A DNA stretch of 64,000 bases from Anaerotignum faecicola (GTDB lineage: Bacteria > Bacillota > Clostridia > Lachnospirales > Anaerotignaceae), in contig JANFXS010000004.1 of the NCBI GenBank assembly GCA_024460105.1, forward strand, positions 309,323 to 373,322, given 5' to 3'. The notes beneath the pieces are model-generated. The model worked only from the letters and a program-made list of their open reading frames with translations. It searched no databases and was not told where the DNA came from. A program made the position numbers and the translations under genes. Shown in pieces: positions 8,509 through 16,631 of the stretch (position 1 is the stretch's first letter; each line of letters begins with the position of its first letter).

Positions 8509-9390
8509 ATGTCAATATTTAAAGGTTCGGCAGTTGCAATCATAACGCCTTTTAACGACGATTTAACGGTAAATTACGAAGAGCTTAAAAGGCTTATAGA
8601 ATTCCAGCTTGAAAACAAAACGGATGCAATCGTTATTGCCGGGACAACGGGAGAGGTTCCCGTTTTGGACGATGAAGAACAGTTCAAAGTAATTAAATTT
8701 GCGGTAGATGTTGTAAATAAGAGGGCGCCTGTTATCGCCGGGGCCGGAAGCAACGTTACAAGCCATGCCGTAGCTCTTGCACAGGGAGCCGAAAAAATGG
8801 GCGCCGACGGACTTCTTGTGGTTACGCCTTACTATAACAAAACAACGCAGAAAGGCCTTGTAAACCATTATAAGGCAATTGCTGAAAGCGTTAATATTCC
8901 AATAATACTTTACAGCGTTGCAGGACGCACGGGAGTTAACATTGCCCCTCAGACAGTCCTTGAACTTTCAAAAATCAAAAATATCGTAGCGATAAAAGAA
9001 GCGAGCGGCGATATTTCACAGATTGCCAAAATTGCCCAGATGACGGGGGAAGATTTTGATATATATTCCGGCAACGACGACCAGACGCTTCCGATGCTTT
9101 CCCTCGGTGCAAAAGGCGTTATATCCGTTTTGGCTAACGTTATGCCTAAGACAGTGCATGATATATGCGAGAACTATTTTAACGGGAATGTTGAAGAAAG
9201 CCGCAGGCTTTTCCTTGATACGCTTAACCTTGCAAACACGCTTTTTATAGAGGTTAATCCTGTGCCTGTAAAGAAGGCCGTTAACCTTATGGGATTTAAC
9301 GCGGGCCCTACTGCCCCTCCTTTATATCCTATGGAAGAAGGCAACCTTGAAAAACTTAAAAAAGAAATGGAAGTGCACGGATTAATTTAA
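8509..9390 (+). CDS. dapA: 4-hydroxy-tetrahydrodipicolinate synthase
   Basis: A 293-residue TIM-barrel aldolase that condenses pyruvate with aspartate semialdehyde, the first committed step to diaminopimelate and lysine. It has the pyruvate-binding GTTGE at residues 45-49 and Tyr135 in ILYSVAGRTG. Lys163 in AIKEASGD forms the Schiff base. A GGGGGG-type ribosome site precedes ATG 8509. It shares the lysine-riboswitch transcript with asd. The tyrosine-loop sequence LYSVAGRTG differs slightly from the commoner LYNVPGRTG. Confidence 0.95.
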   Translation: MSIFKGSAVAIITPFNDDLTVNYEELKRLIEFQLENKTDAIVIAGTTGEVPVLDDEEQFKVIKFAVDVVNKRAPVIAGAGSNVTSHAVALAQGAEKMGADGLLVVTPYYNKTTQKGLVNHYKAIAESVNIPIILYSVAGRTGVNIAPQTVLELSKIKNIVAIKEASGDISQIAKIAQMTGEDFDIYSGNDDQTLPMLSLGAKGVISVLANVMPKTVHDICENYFNGNVEESRRLFLDTLNLANTLFIEVNPVPVKKAVNLMGFNAGPTAPPLYPMEEGNLEKLKKEMEVHGLI

Positions 9391-9830
9391 TCAGGCGGCA
9401 TAAGCCATGCAGATTTTATGCGGCAGGTTTCCGATTGATATTGTCGGCGGCGGATTTTCCGAATTCGAAGCGAATAACAATGTGGTTTCAGAACGCGTTT
9501 TTATAGGATGACGAAGCGGACATGAGCATCGTTTACACCTTATGCGGGCTTTAAAACCTATTACAATTTCAAATGGAATTGATCCGGACGAAAGTTATGA
9601 TAAAACCCCTTTTATAAATAAAAGGGGTTTGCTGTATAAATAAAGGCTTATGCTCCGTTATACATTTTTAAGCGCATGAGGTTTGTGTCCGTATCCATAA
9701 CACGACGGCATATTCCTTTTGACGCCGTTATCATAACAGGGCTTAATAGACGATGGACTTAAAATACGCTTTAATATTGAAACGGATGTAAATTCCTTTT
9801 TTATGAAAAAATATAATCAGAGGTGAAAAA
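9391..9830. other. Intergenic region between dapA and dapB
   Basis: No gene is supported. Its only clear feature is a perfect 13-bp hairpin at 9603-9630 (AAACCCCTTTTAT, two-base loop, complement) that lacks a good T tract. It may end the asd-dapA transcript. dapB therefore probably has its own promoter, which I could not place with confidence. Confidence 0.5.
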
Positions 9831-10583
9831 ATGATAGATATAATACTTAACGGCTGCGGCGGAAAAATGGGAAAGGTTGTAGAAAGCATAGTAAATAGCG
9901 ACGAAAACTGCCGCATCGCTGCCGGAATAGATCCGGGCGACGTCAAAGCCGAATATCCGGTTTTTAAATCTCCGGAAGAATGTACCGTTAAAGCCGACGT
10001 TATAATAGATTTTTCTACTGCTTCCGCCGTACCGGGACTTTTGGATTTTTCGGCGAAAAGCAAAACGCCCGTAGTGCTGTGTACAACGGGCCTTTCTGAT
10101 GAAATGATTAAAAACGTTGAAAAAGCATCAAAGCAGGTAGCCGTACTTAAAAGCGCAAATATGTCGGTTGGCATAAATCTTATACTTTCGCTTGTGCAAA
10201 AAGCGGCGGACATACTTTTTGATTCGGGCTTTGACATAGAAATAATAGAAAAACATCATAACCAGAAGATAGACGCCCCCAGCGGCACGGCAATAGCAAT
10301 CGCCGATTCAATAAACGGCGCTTTGGGAAATAAAATGGAATATATATATGACCGTTCAAAAACGCGTGAAAAAAGGGCGCGCAATGAAATAGGCATGCAT
10401 GCGGTGCGCGGCGGCACCATAGTAGGCGAGCACGACGTAATATTTGCCGGCAAAGATGAAATCATTACTTTAAGCCACACTGCAATGAGCAAGGAGATAT
10501 TTGCGGTAGGCGCCGTTAAAGCCGCAAAATTCCTTGCGGGAAAAGGCGCGGGCCTTTACTCCATGAAGGACGTTATGGAATAA
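9831..10583 (+). CDS. dapB: 4-hydroxy-tetrahydrodipicolinate reductase
   Basis: A 250-residue NAD(P)H-dependent reductase, the step after DapA. The N-terminal NGCGGKMGK dinucleotide motif is at residues 7-15. DFSTASA at about 60 and CTTGLSD at about 84 follow. EKHHNQKIDAPSGTA is at 140-154, with catalytic His142/His143 and Lys146. GEHDVIFAG near the C-terminus is also typical. An AGAGGTG site precedes the ATG. It belongs to the same pathway as asd-dapA but is separated from them by 440 bp. Confidence 0.95.
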   Translation: MIDIILNGCGGKMGKVVESIVNSDENCRIAAGIDPGDVKAEYPVFKSPEECTVKADVIIDFSTASAVPGLLDFSAKSKTPVVLCTTGLSDEMIKNVEKASKQVAVLKSANMSVGINLILSLVQKAADILFDSGFDIEIIEKHHNQKIDAPSGTAIAIADSINGALGNKMEYIYDRSKTREKRARNEIGMHAVRGGTIVGEHDVIFAGKDEIITLSHTAMSKEIFAVGAVKAAKFLAGKGAGLYSMKDVME

Positions 10584-10644
10584 ACTGCCGTAATATAATA
10601 AATTTATATATGACAAACTGCCCAAAATAAAGGAGGTTATCCGT

Positions 10645-10956
10645 ATGCTGTTAGTTACAACCGAAAATATCTCGGGAAAAGAGCTTAAACATATAGGCCT
10701 TGTAAAAGGATCAACTATACAGACAGTGCATTTCGGAAAGGATATAGGCGCATCGTTTAAAACGCTTATAGGCGGCGAGCTTACAAGCTACAACGAAATG
10801 ATGGAGGAGGCGCGGGAGATTGCAACGGAAAGGATGATTGATGAGGCTGTACGCCTTAAGGCCGATGCCGTTGTCGGCGTGCGTTATTCCACAAGCAGCG
10901 TTATGCAGTCTGCCGCAGAGGTTATGGCATACGGCACGGCGGTTGTTTTCAAATAA
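10645..10956 (+). CDS. YbjQ family heavy-metal-binding-like protein (UPF0145)
   Basis: A 103-residue protein beginning MLLVTTENISGKELKHIGLVKGS. TVHFGKDIGASFKTLIGGELTSY, AREIATERMIDEA and ADAVVGVRYSTSSV are diagnostic of the YbjQ/UPF0145 family, which forms pentameric beta-barrel-like assemblies. Its biological role is not established. It has an AAGGAGG site and lies 61 bp after dapB, ending before a strong terminator. Confidence 0.9.
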   Translation: MLLVTTENISGKELKHIGLVKGSTIQTVHFGKDIGASFKTLIGGELTSYNEMMEEAREIATERMIDEAVRLKADAVVGVRYSTSSVMQSAAEVMAYGTAVVFK

Positions 10957-10981
10957 TAAATAACGGAATATACTAACTCAA

Positions 10982-11013
10982 AAAGGCACAGCCGCTGTAG
11001 GCTGTGCTTTTTT
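10982..11013 (+). terminator. Intrinsic terminator after the YbjQ gene
   Basis: GCACAGCC (10986-10993) pairs with GGCTGTGC (11000-11007), followed by six Ts. Confidence 0.88.
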
Positions 11014-11022
11014 AAAAGAATA

Positions 11023-11304
11023 TCAATGCCAAATTTTTATAATAACTATATATGTAAGTATGGCCAGCATTATAAAAAAAGCGGCTTTTCCGAATATGTT
11101 CATTCGATGTCTGTCATAACGGAAATAATTATACAGCAGTACCGCTTCTATTATAACTGTAATTATAAAATAAAACGTAGGGGCAAACTCATTCAATACT
11201 TCATTTTTTCCGTCATATATTACTGTTTGCAGTATCATATATGCGAGCGTACTAAGCGGGATAATCCCAAAATATTTATATCTGTTGTTCGATTTCTTAT
11301 CCAT
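11023..11304 (-). CDS. Small membrane protein of unknown function
   Basis: A 93-residue protein with three predicted membrane helices: about residues 13-30 (IIPLSTLAYMILQTVIY), 44-62 (FYFIITVIIEAVLLYNYF) and 72-91 (AAFFIMLAILTYIVIIKIW). The N-terminus is short, polar and basic (MDKKSNNRYKYFG). A perfect AAGGAGG site lies 6-7 bp before the ATG on the minus strand, which supports a real gene. I do not recognise the family. A subtype A repeat begins 30 bp upstream of its start. Confidence 0.65.
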   Translation of the reverse strand: MDKKSNNRYKYFGIIPLSTLAYMILQTVIYDGKNEVLNEFAPTFYFIITVIIEAVLLYNYFRYDRHRMNIFGKAAFFIMLAILTYIVIIKIWH

Positions 11305-11334
11305 ATAAAAACCTCCTTTTATGCTATAGACACG

Positions 11335-11616
11335 TTAGCTTCAGTTTACAAGAGCGCACACGGTTTTAACGGACGTTAGCGGCGCAATAGCCGTGTTAAA
11401 GCCGCTTGCCGTAGGATCCGCTGCGCCTGCATGTCTTTACCTTGCTCTTACGCCGCTAACATCCGTTAAAACTCTCCGACCTGACAAGGAAAAAATTTTT
11501 TGCAGTTCAAGGCGCATACGCGCCGACATAGCCGATCATATGGCAAGCGTATGCAACGCAGAAATGCGGAAAATTTTTCCTTGTGATGAGTGTGTGCCCT
11601 TATAAACTGAAGCTAA
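11335..11616. repeat. Dispersed inverted-repeat element, subtype A, copy 2
   Basis: A 282-bp copy with ends TTAGCTTCAGTTTACAAG and CTTATAAACTGAAGCTAA, complementary at 17 of 18 positions. The inner arm TTTTAACGGACGTTAGCGGC pairs with its complement near 11451-11475 with one mismatch. The second arm is AAGGAAAAAATTTT...AAAATTTTTCCTT. This is the best-preserved copy for defining the family consensus. Confidence 0.85.
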
Positions 11617-12037
11617 TACTTATCCATAAAATATCATATTAGTATTATAGCATAACTGATTTTATATGAAAATACATATTAAGGCTGTCTTTATATTTTA
11701 AATTTGATGCAGGCAAACGCCTGAATAAAAAAGTTGAAATAACAAAAACGGATATATCGGCTTAAAAACTCTTTCTCAGTACCTATTGTTTTCGTTTTAA
11801 ACATACGTTATCTTTGCGCCTGTTTTCTGTTCCGATATATCTTGCCGTTAACATTTCCCATAAAATTCATATATCTGTCAAAAAAGTCCGAAATCATACT
11901 GAAAATTGAGGCGATCCAAAAAACCGAAATACATATCGACTGCCTATATCGCCATATAAAACCTATTTTTCTCTTAAAAGAAAAAATTTCTGTACCGTTT
12001 ATTTTCCGCAGTATATTTTATGATTAATGCCGTATGT
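11617..12037. other. Intergenic region without a supported gene
   Basis: AT-rich sequence. A 61-codon open frame on the plus strand (11842-12027) has no ribosome site and unnatural composition. I see no RNA or mobile element here. Confidence 0.5.
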
Positions 12038-12067
12038 AAAAAATCCCCTCATCTGAGGGGATTTTTT
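12038..12067 (-). terminator. Bidirectional terminator
   Basis: AAAAATCCCCTC and GAGGGGATTTTTT form a symmetrical hairpin with A and T tracts on both sides. It is placed to stop minus-strand transcripts from the adenosyltransferase gene. Confidence 0.8.
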
Positions 12068-12159
12068 ACATAGCTGAATTTATATAATACTTTTATTTAT
12101 AACCGTATTATCAAGGAGCTTAATTATAACCGGTATCACAGCCTTGAACTGCGGGAGGA

Positions 12160-12645
12160 TCATTCCTCCGGCTTTTTATCAATATTTATGCTGTATACAT
12201 AATCGCAGCAGTCCGCAAGCTTTTGACTGCCTGCATTGCCTGTGATTATAATCTGCATATACGCGTTGCTTTTAAGCATTTCAACAAGCTCGTCTTCGTC
12301 AATAAGCCCGCTTTTAACGGCGTCTGTCACGCCGTCAAGTATAAGCATATCGCTTTCGCCTGTTTCAATTATCTTCCTGCTGAAGTTTAAGGCAAGCTTA
12401 ACTTCGTTTTTAAGCTCGTTGCCGTCGGCATGGTCAAGGCTCTCCCTGTTTTTTTCAAACCTGAACGCCCTGAAATCGGGTTCCAGCTTTTTAAGCGGTA
12501 TATATTCTTTGTTATGGTTATAATCGAGAAACTGTACCATAACAACGCTCAGTCCTTCGCCAATCGCCCGGACTCCCTGACCTATGGCAAGCGTAGTTTT
12601 GCCTTTGCCCTCGCCGTAATACATGTAAATATTTCCGTTATGCAT
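12160..12645 (-). CDS. Cob(I)alamin adenosyltransferase (CobA/CobO/BtuR type)
   Basis: A 161-residue protein that begins MHNGNIYMYYGEGKGKTTLAIG. The P-loop-like GEGKGKTT near residue 11 is characteristic of the CobA/CobO/BtuR ATP:corrinoid adenosyltransferases. VVMVQFLDY and DMLILDGVTDAV-like segments match the family (usually ILDE...). LVEMLKSN and IIITGNAGS are also typical. The start was chosen at 12645 because GGAGGT lies 10 bp upstream; an ATG seven codons earlier overlaps that site. It makes adenosylcobalamin or salvages corrinoids. No other cobalamin gene is in the window. Confidence 0.82.
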   Translation of the reverse strand: MHNGNIYMYYGEGKGKTTLAIGQGVRAIGEGLSVVMVQFLDYNHNKEYIPLKKLEPDFRAFRFEKNRESLDHADGNELKNEVKLALNFSRKIIETGESDMLILDGVTDAVKSGLIDEDELVEMLKSNAYMQIIITGNAGSQKLADCCDYVYSINIDKKPEE

Positions 12646-12768
12646 AATAAACAGCACCTCCGGCATTTAAAGCCCGATAAAATAAATATACGAAACTATG
12701 GCGCAGGAAATAAGATATTATCAGCCTATCCTTTGTAATCACAATTCTGTCCGCCCCGTTACTATTTA

Positions 12769-12975
12769 TTATAAACAGTCAATATGGAAAGACCCCTTTT
12801 CAACGCTGTTTATAACGTAATAAAACATACCTTCATCGCCGTTAAAATATATGTCAATTTTCTTGATGTCCTTCACTTTGCCGCCCGTTTCTTTCCAAAG
12901 GGCTTTTACTTTGTCAACAACTGTTTTTTCATCGGCTTTTGCGCCCCTGAATTCAACATAAAAATTTACAGCCAT
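12769..12975 (-). CDS. DUF6465-like small protein
   Basis: A 68-residue protein beginning MAVNFYVEFRGAKADEKTVVDKVKALWKE, with VKDIKKIDIYFNGDEGMFYYVIN. The pattern VEF-G-K-...-V-KAKA-W..TG..VKDIK.IDIY.-.E...YYVIN resembles the short DUF6465 proteins of Clostridia, whose role is unknown. A GGGGGGAT ribosome site precedes the ATG on the minus strand. The family assignment is from memory of the pattern and is moderately certain. Confidence 0.68.
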   Translation of the reverse strand: MAVNFYVEFRGAKADEKTVVDKVKALWKETGGKVKDIKKIDIYFNGDEGMFYYVINSVEKGSFHIDCL

Positions 12976-13033
12976 TTCACATCCCCCCTATTTATAAAAA
13001 CACTATAAAGTGTACTAAATTAGGAAACAAATG

Positions 13034-13675
13034 TCAATACTCGTATTCATGCCCGTCTTTTTCAACAGCTTTGTCAATTCTGCTGACGGAAACTTCATAC
13101 GCCGTCCTTTCTTCAAAGCCGTCGTCAATCTTTTTATTGTATACACGGCTTTGGATACGGCCCCAAATTCTCATATTTTCTCCTATTTCAATACCTCCAG
13201 TATATTTGGCGTTGCGGCCCCAAAATATACACGGTATATAATCCGATTTATTATAAGCCCTGTTAACGGCAAGAAGCACGTCCGTAATCTCGCGCCCAAA
13301 CGGCGTTGTCCTGTAAACGGGTTTTTTGCATATATATCCGTTTAAGAATATTTCGTTTTCATCATTAAATTCCCCGGCTTCTATTTCTTTGGCAAACACA
13401 GTTAATATCAGCCTGCTGCGTTTGTTTTCGTAGCTGTTATAGCTTCTTATCTGCCCTTTGACGCGGACCTTTGTTCCCGTCGGGAAACCTCCTGCCGGTA
13501 TAAGCCTTTCTGAAACGGTAACGGGCAGTATGTCTTCGCTGCCGCTGAGCCTTTTTGAAGCTAAAGCAAACGTGTAAAACCCCTCGCCGTAAACCTCGTG
13601 GCTAAACGATGTATCGGAAACTATTTCCCCCGTAATTAAAAGGCTGTTGTTTTCGGCCATTGTACTTTTAGGCAT
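13034..13675 (-). CDS. Two-domain OB-fold protein, single-stranded DNA-binding-like
   Basis: A 213-residue protein made of two similar halves. The first (residues about 10-100: NNSLLITGEIVSDTSFSHEVYGEGFYTFAL...VKVRVKGQIRSY) and the second (about 105-205: NEIFLNGYICKKPVYRTTPFGREITDVLLAVNRAYNKSDYIPCIFWGRNA...MRIWGRIQSR) each show an SSB-type OB fold. The second half has the classic SSB pattern of strand, TPFG-REI-D..LAVNR and CIFWGRNA. Such tandem-OB SSB-like proteins occur in Clostridia beside normal Ssb. The role in replication or repair is inferred. The AGGGGAG site supports ATG 13675. Confidence 0.78.
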   Translation of the reverse strand: MPKSTMAENNSLLITGEIVSDTSFSHEVYGEGFYTFALASKRLSGSEDILPVTVSERLIPAGGFPTGTKVRVKGQIRSYNSYENKRSRLILTVFAKEIEAGEFNDENEIFLNGYICKKPVYRTTPFGREITDVLLAVNRAYNKSDYIPCIFWGRNAKYTGGIEIGENMRIWGRIQSRVYNKKIDDGFEERTAYEVSVSRIDKAVEKDGHEYEY

Positions 13676-13769
13676 ATTATAAAACTCCCCTCACAAGTAT
13701 ATATTTAAGCTTATAATATAGTTATTCAACCTATGGCCAAATATTACCGCAAGTTTATCAGACGTACGA

Positions 13770-14336
13770 TTACACGCTTACTCCCGAAACCATTGCGGCC
13801 GTTATAGCCGCCATGGCCTCGGTTGCGCGGCGGCCGTCGACATTAACCGATATTTCGGCCGGCTCTATTTTTTCGCCCTTTATATTAAAAAGTTCTCTTT
13901 GAAGGCAGTAAAGTATTTTTTCTTCAAAGGGCACGTTGACAGCCGAAACGGTTACGCTTGCAGTACGGCTGAAACCGCATGTTATAAATGTAGTATCGGA
14001 ATATGTGTATATTTCTTTCGGCAGGGGCTTGTCGCAGTTTAGAATAAGATAGCTCTTTTTTTTAAGCATATTTCCAAGCCCGAGTTTGTCGGCGCCGTTG
14101 TTTATAAGGAAAACAAGCACGTCGAATTTAAGAGAGGAAACTTTATCCGGGGGTTCTCCTACATTAAGTATTAAATGCGACGCTTTTATTTTAACCGCCT
14201 CCACAAAAGCGTCTGCAAGCTGGGCCGCATTAAGCGCCGTAGCGCACAGATAATTAACCCCGCTTTTTTCAAACATGGCGTTCATAATTTCCAGCACATC
14301 ATAACTGTTATTGCCAACAATGCCTACAGTAACCAT
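13770..14336 (-). CDS. Mur-ligase-like protein, degenerate stand-alone domain
   Basis: A 188-residue protein beginning MVTVGIVGNNSYDVLEIMNAMFEKSG. It resembles the central domain of Mur ligases: a G-x-x-G-x-x-type N-terminal loop, SLKFDVLVFLI, SYLILNCDKPLPKEIYTYSDTTFITCGFSRTASVTVSAVN (compare VLNADD...ITYGF...D..A.NI), and an ending VNVDGRRATEAMAAITAA. The P-loop GTNGKT is not intact (GNNSYD), so ATP binding is doubtful. It is much shorter than MurC-F, and no C-terminal ligase domain follows. Real gene status is likely from its length, composition and GAGGTG site; function is unknown. Confidence 0.55.
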   Translation of the reverse strand: MVTVGIVGNNSYDVLEIMNAMFEKSGVNYLCATALNAAQLADAFVEAVKIKASHLILNVGEPPDKVSSLKFDVLVFLINNGADKLGLGNMLKKKSYLILNCDKPLPKEIYTYSDTTFITCGFSRTASVTVSAVNVPFEEKILYCLQRELFNIKGEKIEPAEISVNVDGRRATEAMAAITAAMVSGVSV

Positions 14337-14493
14337 TATAACACCTCGTCAAGACTATTAATCCGCCCCAAAAATCAAAATCGGGCGTACAAAAGCTGTG
14401 TTTTACAAGGCCCGTACACTTGATAGATCTACGTTCCCGAAAAGTCCGTTTAAATACATTCTTCTATATTTTGCGCCTTATTATTCATTTAAC

Positions 14494-14522
14494 TTGATTT
14501 TTTGCTTTTCGTATGATATAAA
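14494..14522 (+). promoter_or_regulatory. Sigma-A promoter of the ABC-F gene
   Basis: TTGATT at 14494-14499 and TATAAA at 14517-14522 have a 17-bp spacer. The expected transcript begins near 14529 inside a 12-bp perfect inverted repeat (TATTATGCGGCG at 14525-14536 with its complement at 14565-14576), giving the leader a strong 5' hairpin. Confidence 0.65.
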
Positions 14523-14595
14523 CATATTATGCGGCGGCCGAAACGGACTTAAATTGGTTTTATGCGCCGCATAATATTAAAAACGAGGTGAAATT

Positions 14596-14616
14596 ATGAT
14601 TATTATTTCCTGCTGA
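14596..14616 (+). CDS. Six-codon leader peptide of the ABC-F attenuator
   Basis: ATG ATT ATT ATT TCC TGC TGA encodes MIIISC. It is preceded by GAGGTG at 14585-14590 with a 5-bp gap, an unusually good ribosome site for so short a frame. Short leader frames that make drug-bound ribosomes stall and open an antiterminator are known for ABC-F ribosome-protection genes such as vmlR, vgaA and msrD. The position between promoter and terminator fits that model. Translation and stalling are inferred. Confidence 0.55.
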   Translation: MIIISC

Positions 14617-14746
14617 TTTTTAATTTAAGCGCAATATGTAGCTTTTGTGCGGAATTTCCGCTGTTATTTTGTTGCGCGCGCAGGAAAAAATAATCTCTTT
14701 TATAATATACTTTGTCAAAGGCCCTTATTTTGACGTGTAAATTTAT

Positions 14747-14784
14747 AAGCCGTTGGGATTATTTTCCCTGCGGCTTTTATTTTC
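14747..14784 (+). terminator. Attenuator terminator before the ABC-F gene
   Basis: AAGCCGTTGGG pairs with CCCTGCGGCTT, followed by TTATTTTC, ending about 7 bp before the gene's GGGAGGG ribosome site. An alternative stem upstream (GCGCAA at 14629-14634 with TTGCGC at 14672-14677) could take part in switching. Confidence 0.65.
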
Positions 14785-14803
14785 TACAAGGGAGGGTTTA
14801 AAT

Positions 14804-16288
14804 ATGTCGTTAATAAACGTGTCGAATCTGACTTTTTCTTATCCCGGAAGTTTTGACAATGTGTTTGAAAATGTAAGTTTCCAGATTGACACAGATTGGA
14901 AGCTTGGCTTTACAGGCCGCAACGGACGCGGAAAAACAACTTTTTTAAAACTGCTTTTAAATGAATATGAGTTCGGCGGCAGTATATCGTCTGACGTTGA
15001 GTTTATGTATTTCCCTTTTAACGTAAAAGACGGCGGAGCATTGGCCTTTGACATTGCGGCCGAGTTTTGTCCAAACGCAATGGATTGGGAAATAATACGC
15101 GAAGTTTCCCTTTTGGAAGCCGACGCCGAGCTTTTATACCATCCGTTTAACACGCTTTCAAAAGGAGAATGTACAAAAATACTTCTTGCCGCTATGTTTC
15201 TAAACGAAAACAAATTTCTTCTTATAGACGAACCGACAAACCATCTTGACATGCATGCCCGTGAAGCCGCTGCAAAATACCTGAATTCCAAAAAGGGATT
15301 TATACTTGTATCGCATGACAGGGCTTTTTTGGATATGTGTACGGATCATACCCTTTCAATCAACAAAACTGATATAGAAATACAGAAAGGGAATTTTTCA
15401 TCATGGTTTGAAAACAAGAAAAGAACCGACGCCTTTGAGTTTGCCGAAAACGAAAAACTGAAAAAAGACATAGGCCGTCTTGAAGCGTCGGCACGGAAAA
15501 AAGCCGAATGGTCTTATTCCGTTGAAAAAACAAAATTTGCCGAAAGAAACTCCGGGCTCCGTCCCGACAGGGGATATATAGGACATAAGGCGGCGAAAAT
15601 GATGAAGCGTTCCAAAAGCATTGAAAATCGAAGGCAGAATGCCGTTGAGGAAAAATGCAGACTGCTTAAAAATATTGAAGTTTCCGACACGCTTAAAATT
15701 TCCCAACTCAGTTACCGAAAAACAACACTCGCAGAATTAAAAGATATATCTATCTATTACGGCGAAAAAGAAGTATGCCGCGGCGTTTCCCTGAAAGTAG
15801 AAAACGGAAAACGTATTTCCCTCTCAGGTCATAATGGCAGCGGAAAATCGTCAGTTTTAAAGCTGATACTGGGAGAAGATATTAAATACCGCGGTTACTT
15901 GAACATTGGCTCGGGATTAAAAATATCGTATGTGCCGCAGGATACATCGTTTCTTAAAGGTTCGCTTTCGGATTATGCCGCCGAAAAAGGCATAGACGAG
16001 CATATATTTAAAGCCATATTAAGGAAATTGGATTTTTCCCGTGAGCAGTTCCGAAAAGACATGGAATTTTTCAGCGAAGGCCAGAAAAAGAAAACGCTGA
16101 TTGCGGCAAGCCTTTGCGAGAAAGCGCATCTGCATATTTGGGACGAGCCGCTTAACTTTATCGACGTTATTTCAAGGATGCAGATAGAAGAGCTGATACT
16201 GGCCAATAATCCTACTCTGCTTTTTGTAGAACACGACAGGAATTTTTGCAAAAAAATTGCGGACGATATAATAGAAATAGGAAGATAA
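14804..16288 (+). CDS. ABC-F ribosomal protection protein, Lsa/CplR-like
   Basis: A 494-residue protein with two ABC ATPase domains and no membrane segments. The first domain has GRNGRGKTT at about residue 42 and TLSKGECTK; LLIDEPTNHLDMHARE follows. The linker (about 190-310) is highly charged. The second domain has SGHNGSGKSSVLKL, FFSEGQKKKTLIAASL and IWDEPLNFIDV. The opening MSLINVSNLTFSYPGSFDNVFENVSFQ is typical of the Lsa/CplR group, which bind the ribosomal exit site and displace lincosamides, streptogramin A and pleuromutilins. Start 14804 follows GGGAGGG. Upstream leader control supports a drug-inducible role. Substrate range cannot be read from the sequence. Confidence 0.88.
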   Translation: MSLINVSNLTFSYPGSFDNVFENVSFQIDTDWKLGFTGRNGRGKTTFLKLLLNEYEFGGSISSDVEFMYFPFNVKDGGALAFDIAAEFCPNAMDWEIIREVSLLEADAELLYHPFNTLSKGECTKILLAAMFLNENKFLLIDEPTNHLDMHAREAAAKYLNSKKGFILVSHDRAFLDMCTDHTLSINKTDIEIQKGNFSSWFENKKRTDAFEFAENEKLKKDIGRLEASARKKAEWSYSVEKTKFAERNSGLRPDRGYIGHKAAKMMKRSKSIENRRQNAVEEKCRLLKNIEVSDTLKISQLSYRKTTLAELKDISIYYGEKEVCRGVSLKVENGKRISLSGHNGSGKSSVLKLILGEDIKYRGYLNIGSGLKISYVPQDTSFLKGSLSDYAAEKGIDEHIFKAILRKLDFSREQFRKDMEFFSEGQKKKTLIAASLCEKAHLHIWDEPLNFIDVISRMQIEELILANNPTLLFVEHDRNFCKKIADDIIEIGR

Positions 16289-16631
16289 AAACTGACTTTT
16301 ATGGGAAGGAATTTATATAATTAAACGCGCGCGTTTATTTCGCATGCCTGTGCGCTGTTTAAATAAAGTTTTATGCATTATATACCTATAATAATTGATA
16401 TTGCGCAATATTTTTTATATGGCAGCCGAAATGTTCCCGGCACAGATTTATAATATAAAATGCAATATCGTATGATATGGAAATTTATGCGATTATATTA
16501 CTATCCGTTAATGCAGAATTTTAAAAAATTATATATTTTTGTTATATTATTTACAGCTTTCTTAAACATATTGCTTTTTACGGTAAACCAGTATAAAATT
16601 TAAATAAAGAAATATAAAGGAGGTAAATAAT
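16289..16631. other. AT-rich intergenic region
   Basis: No gene is supported. The sequence upstream of the lipoprotein is very AT-rich and must hold its promoter, but several equally weak -10-like boxes are present and I cannot choose one. Confidence 0.4.

Noticed and set aside
11842..12027. A 61-codon plus-strand frame in an intergenic region
   Set aside because: No ribosome site, very high Ile/Lys/Phe content, no family resemblance.
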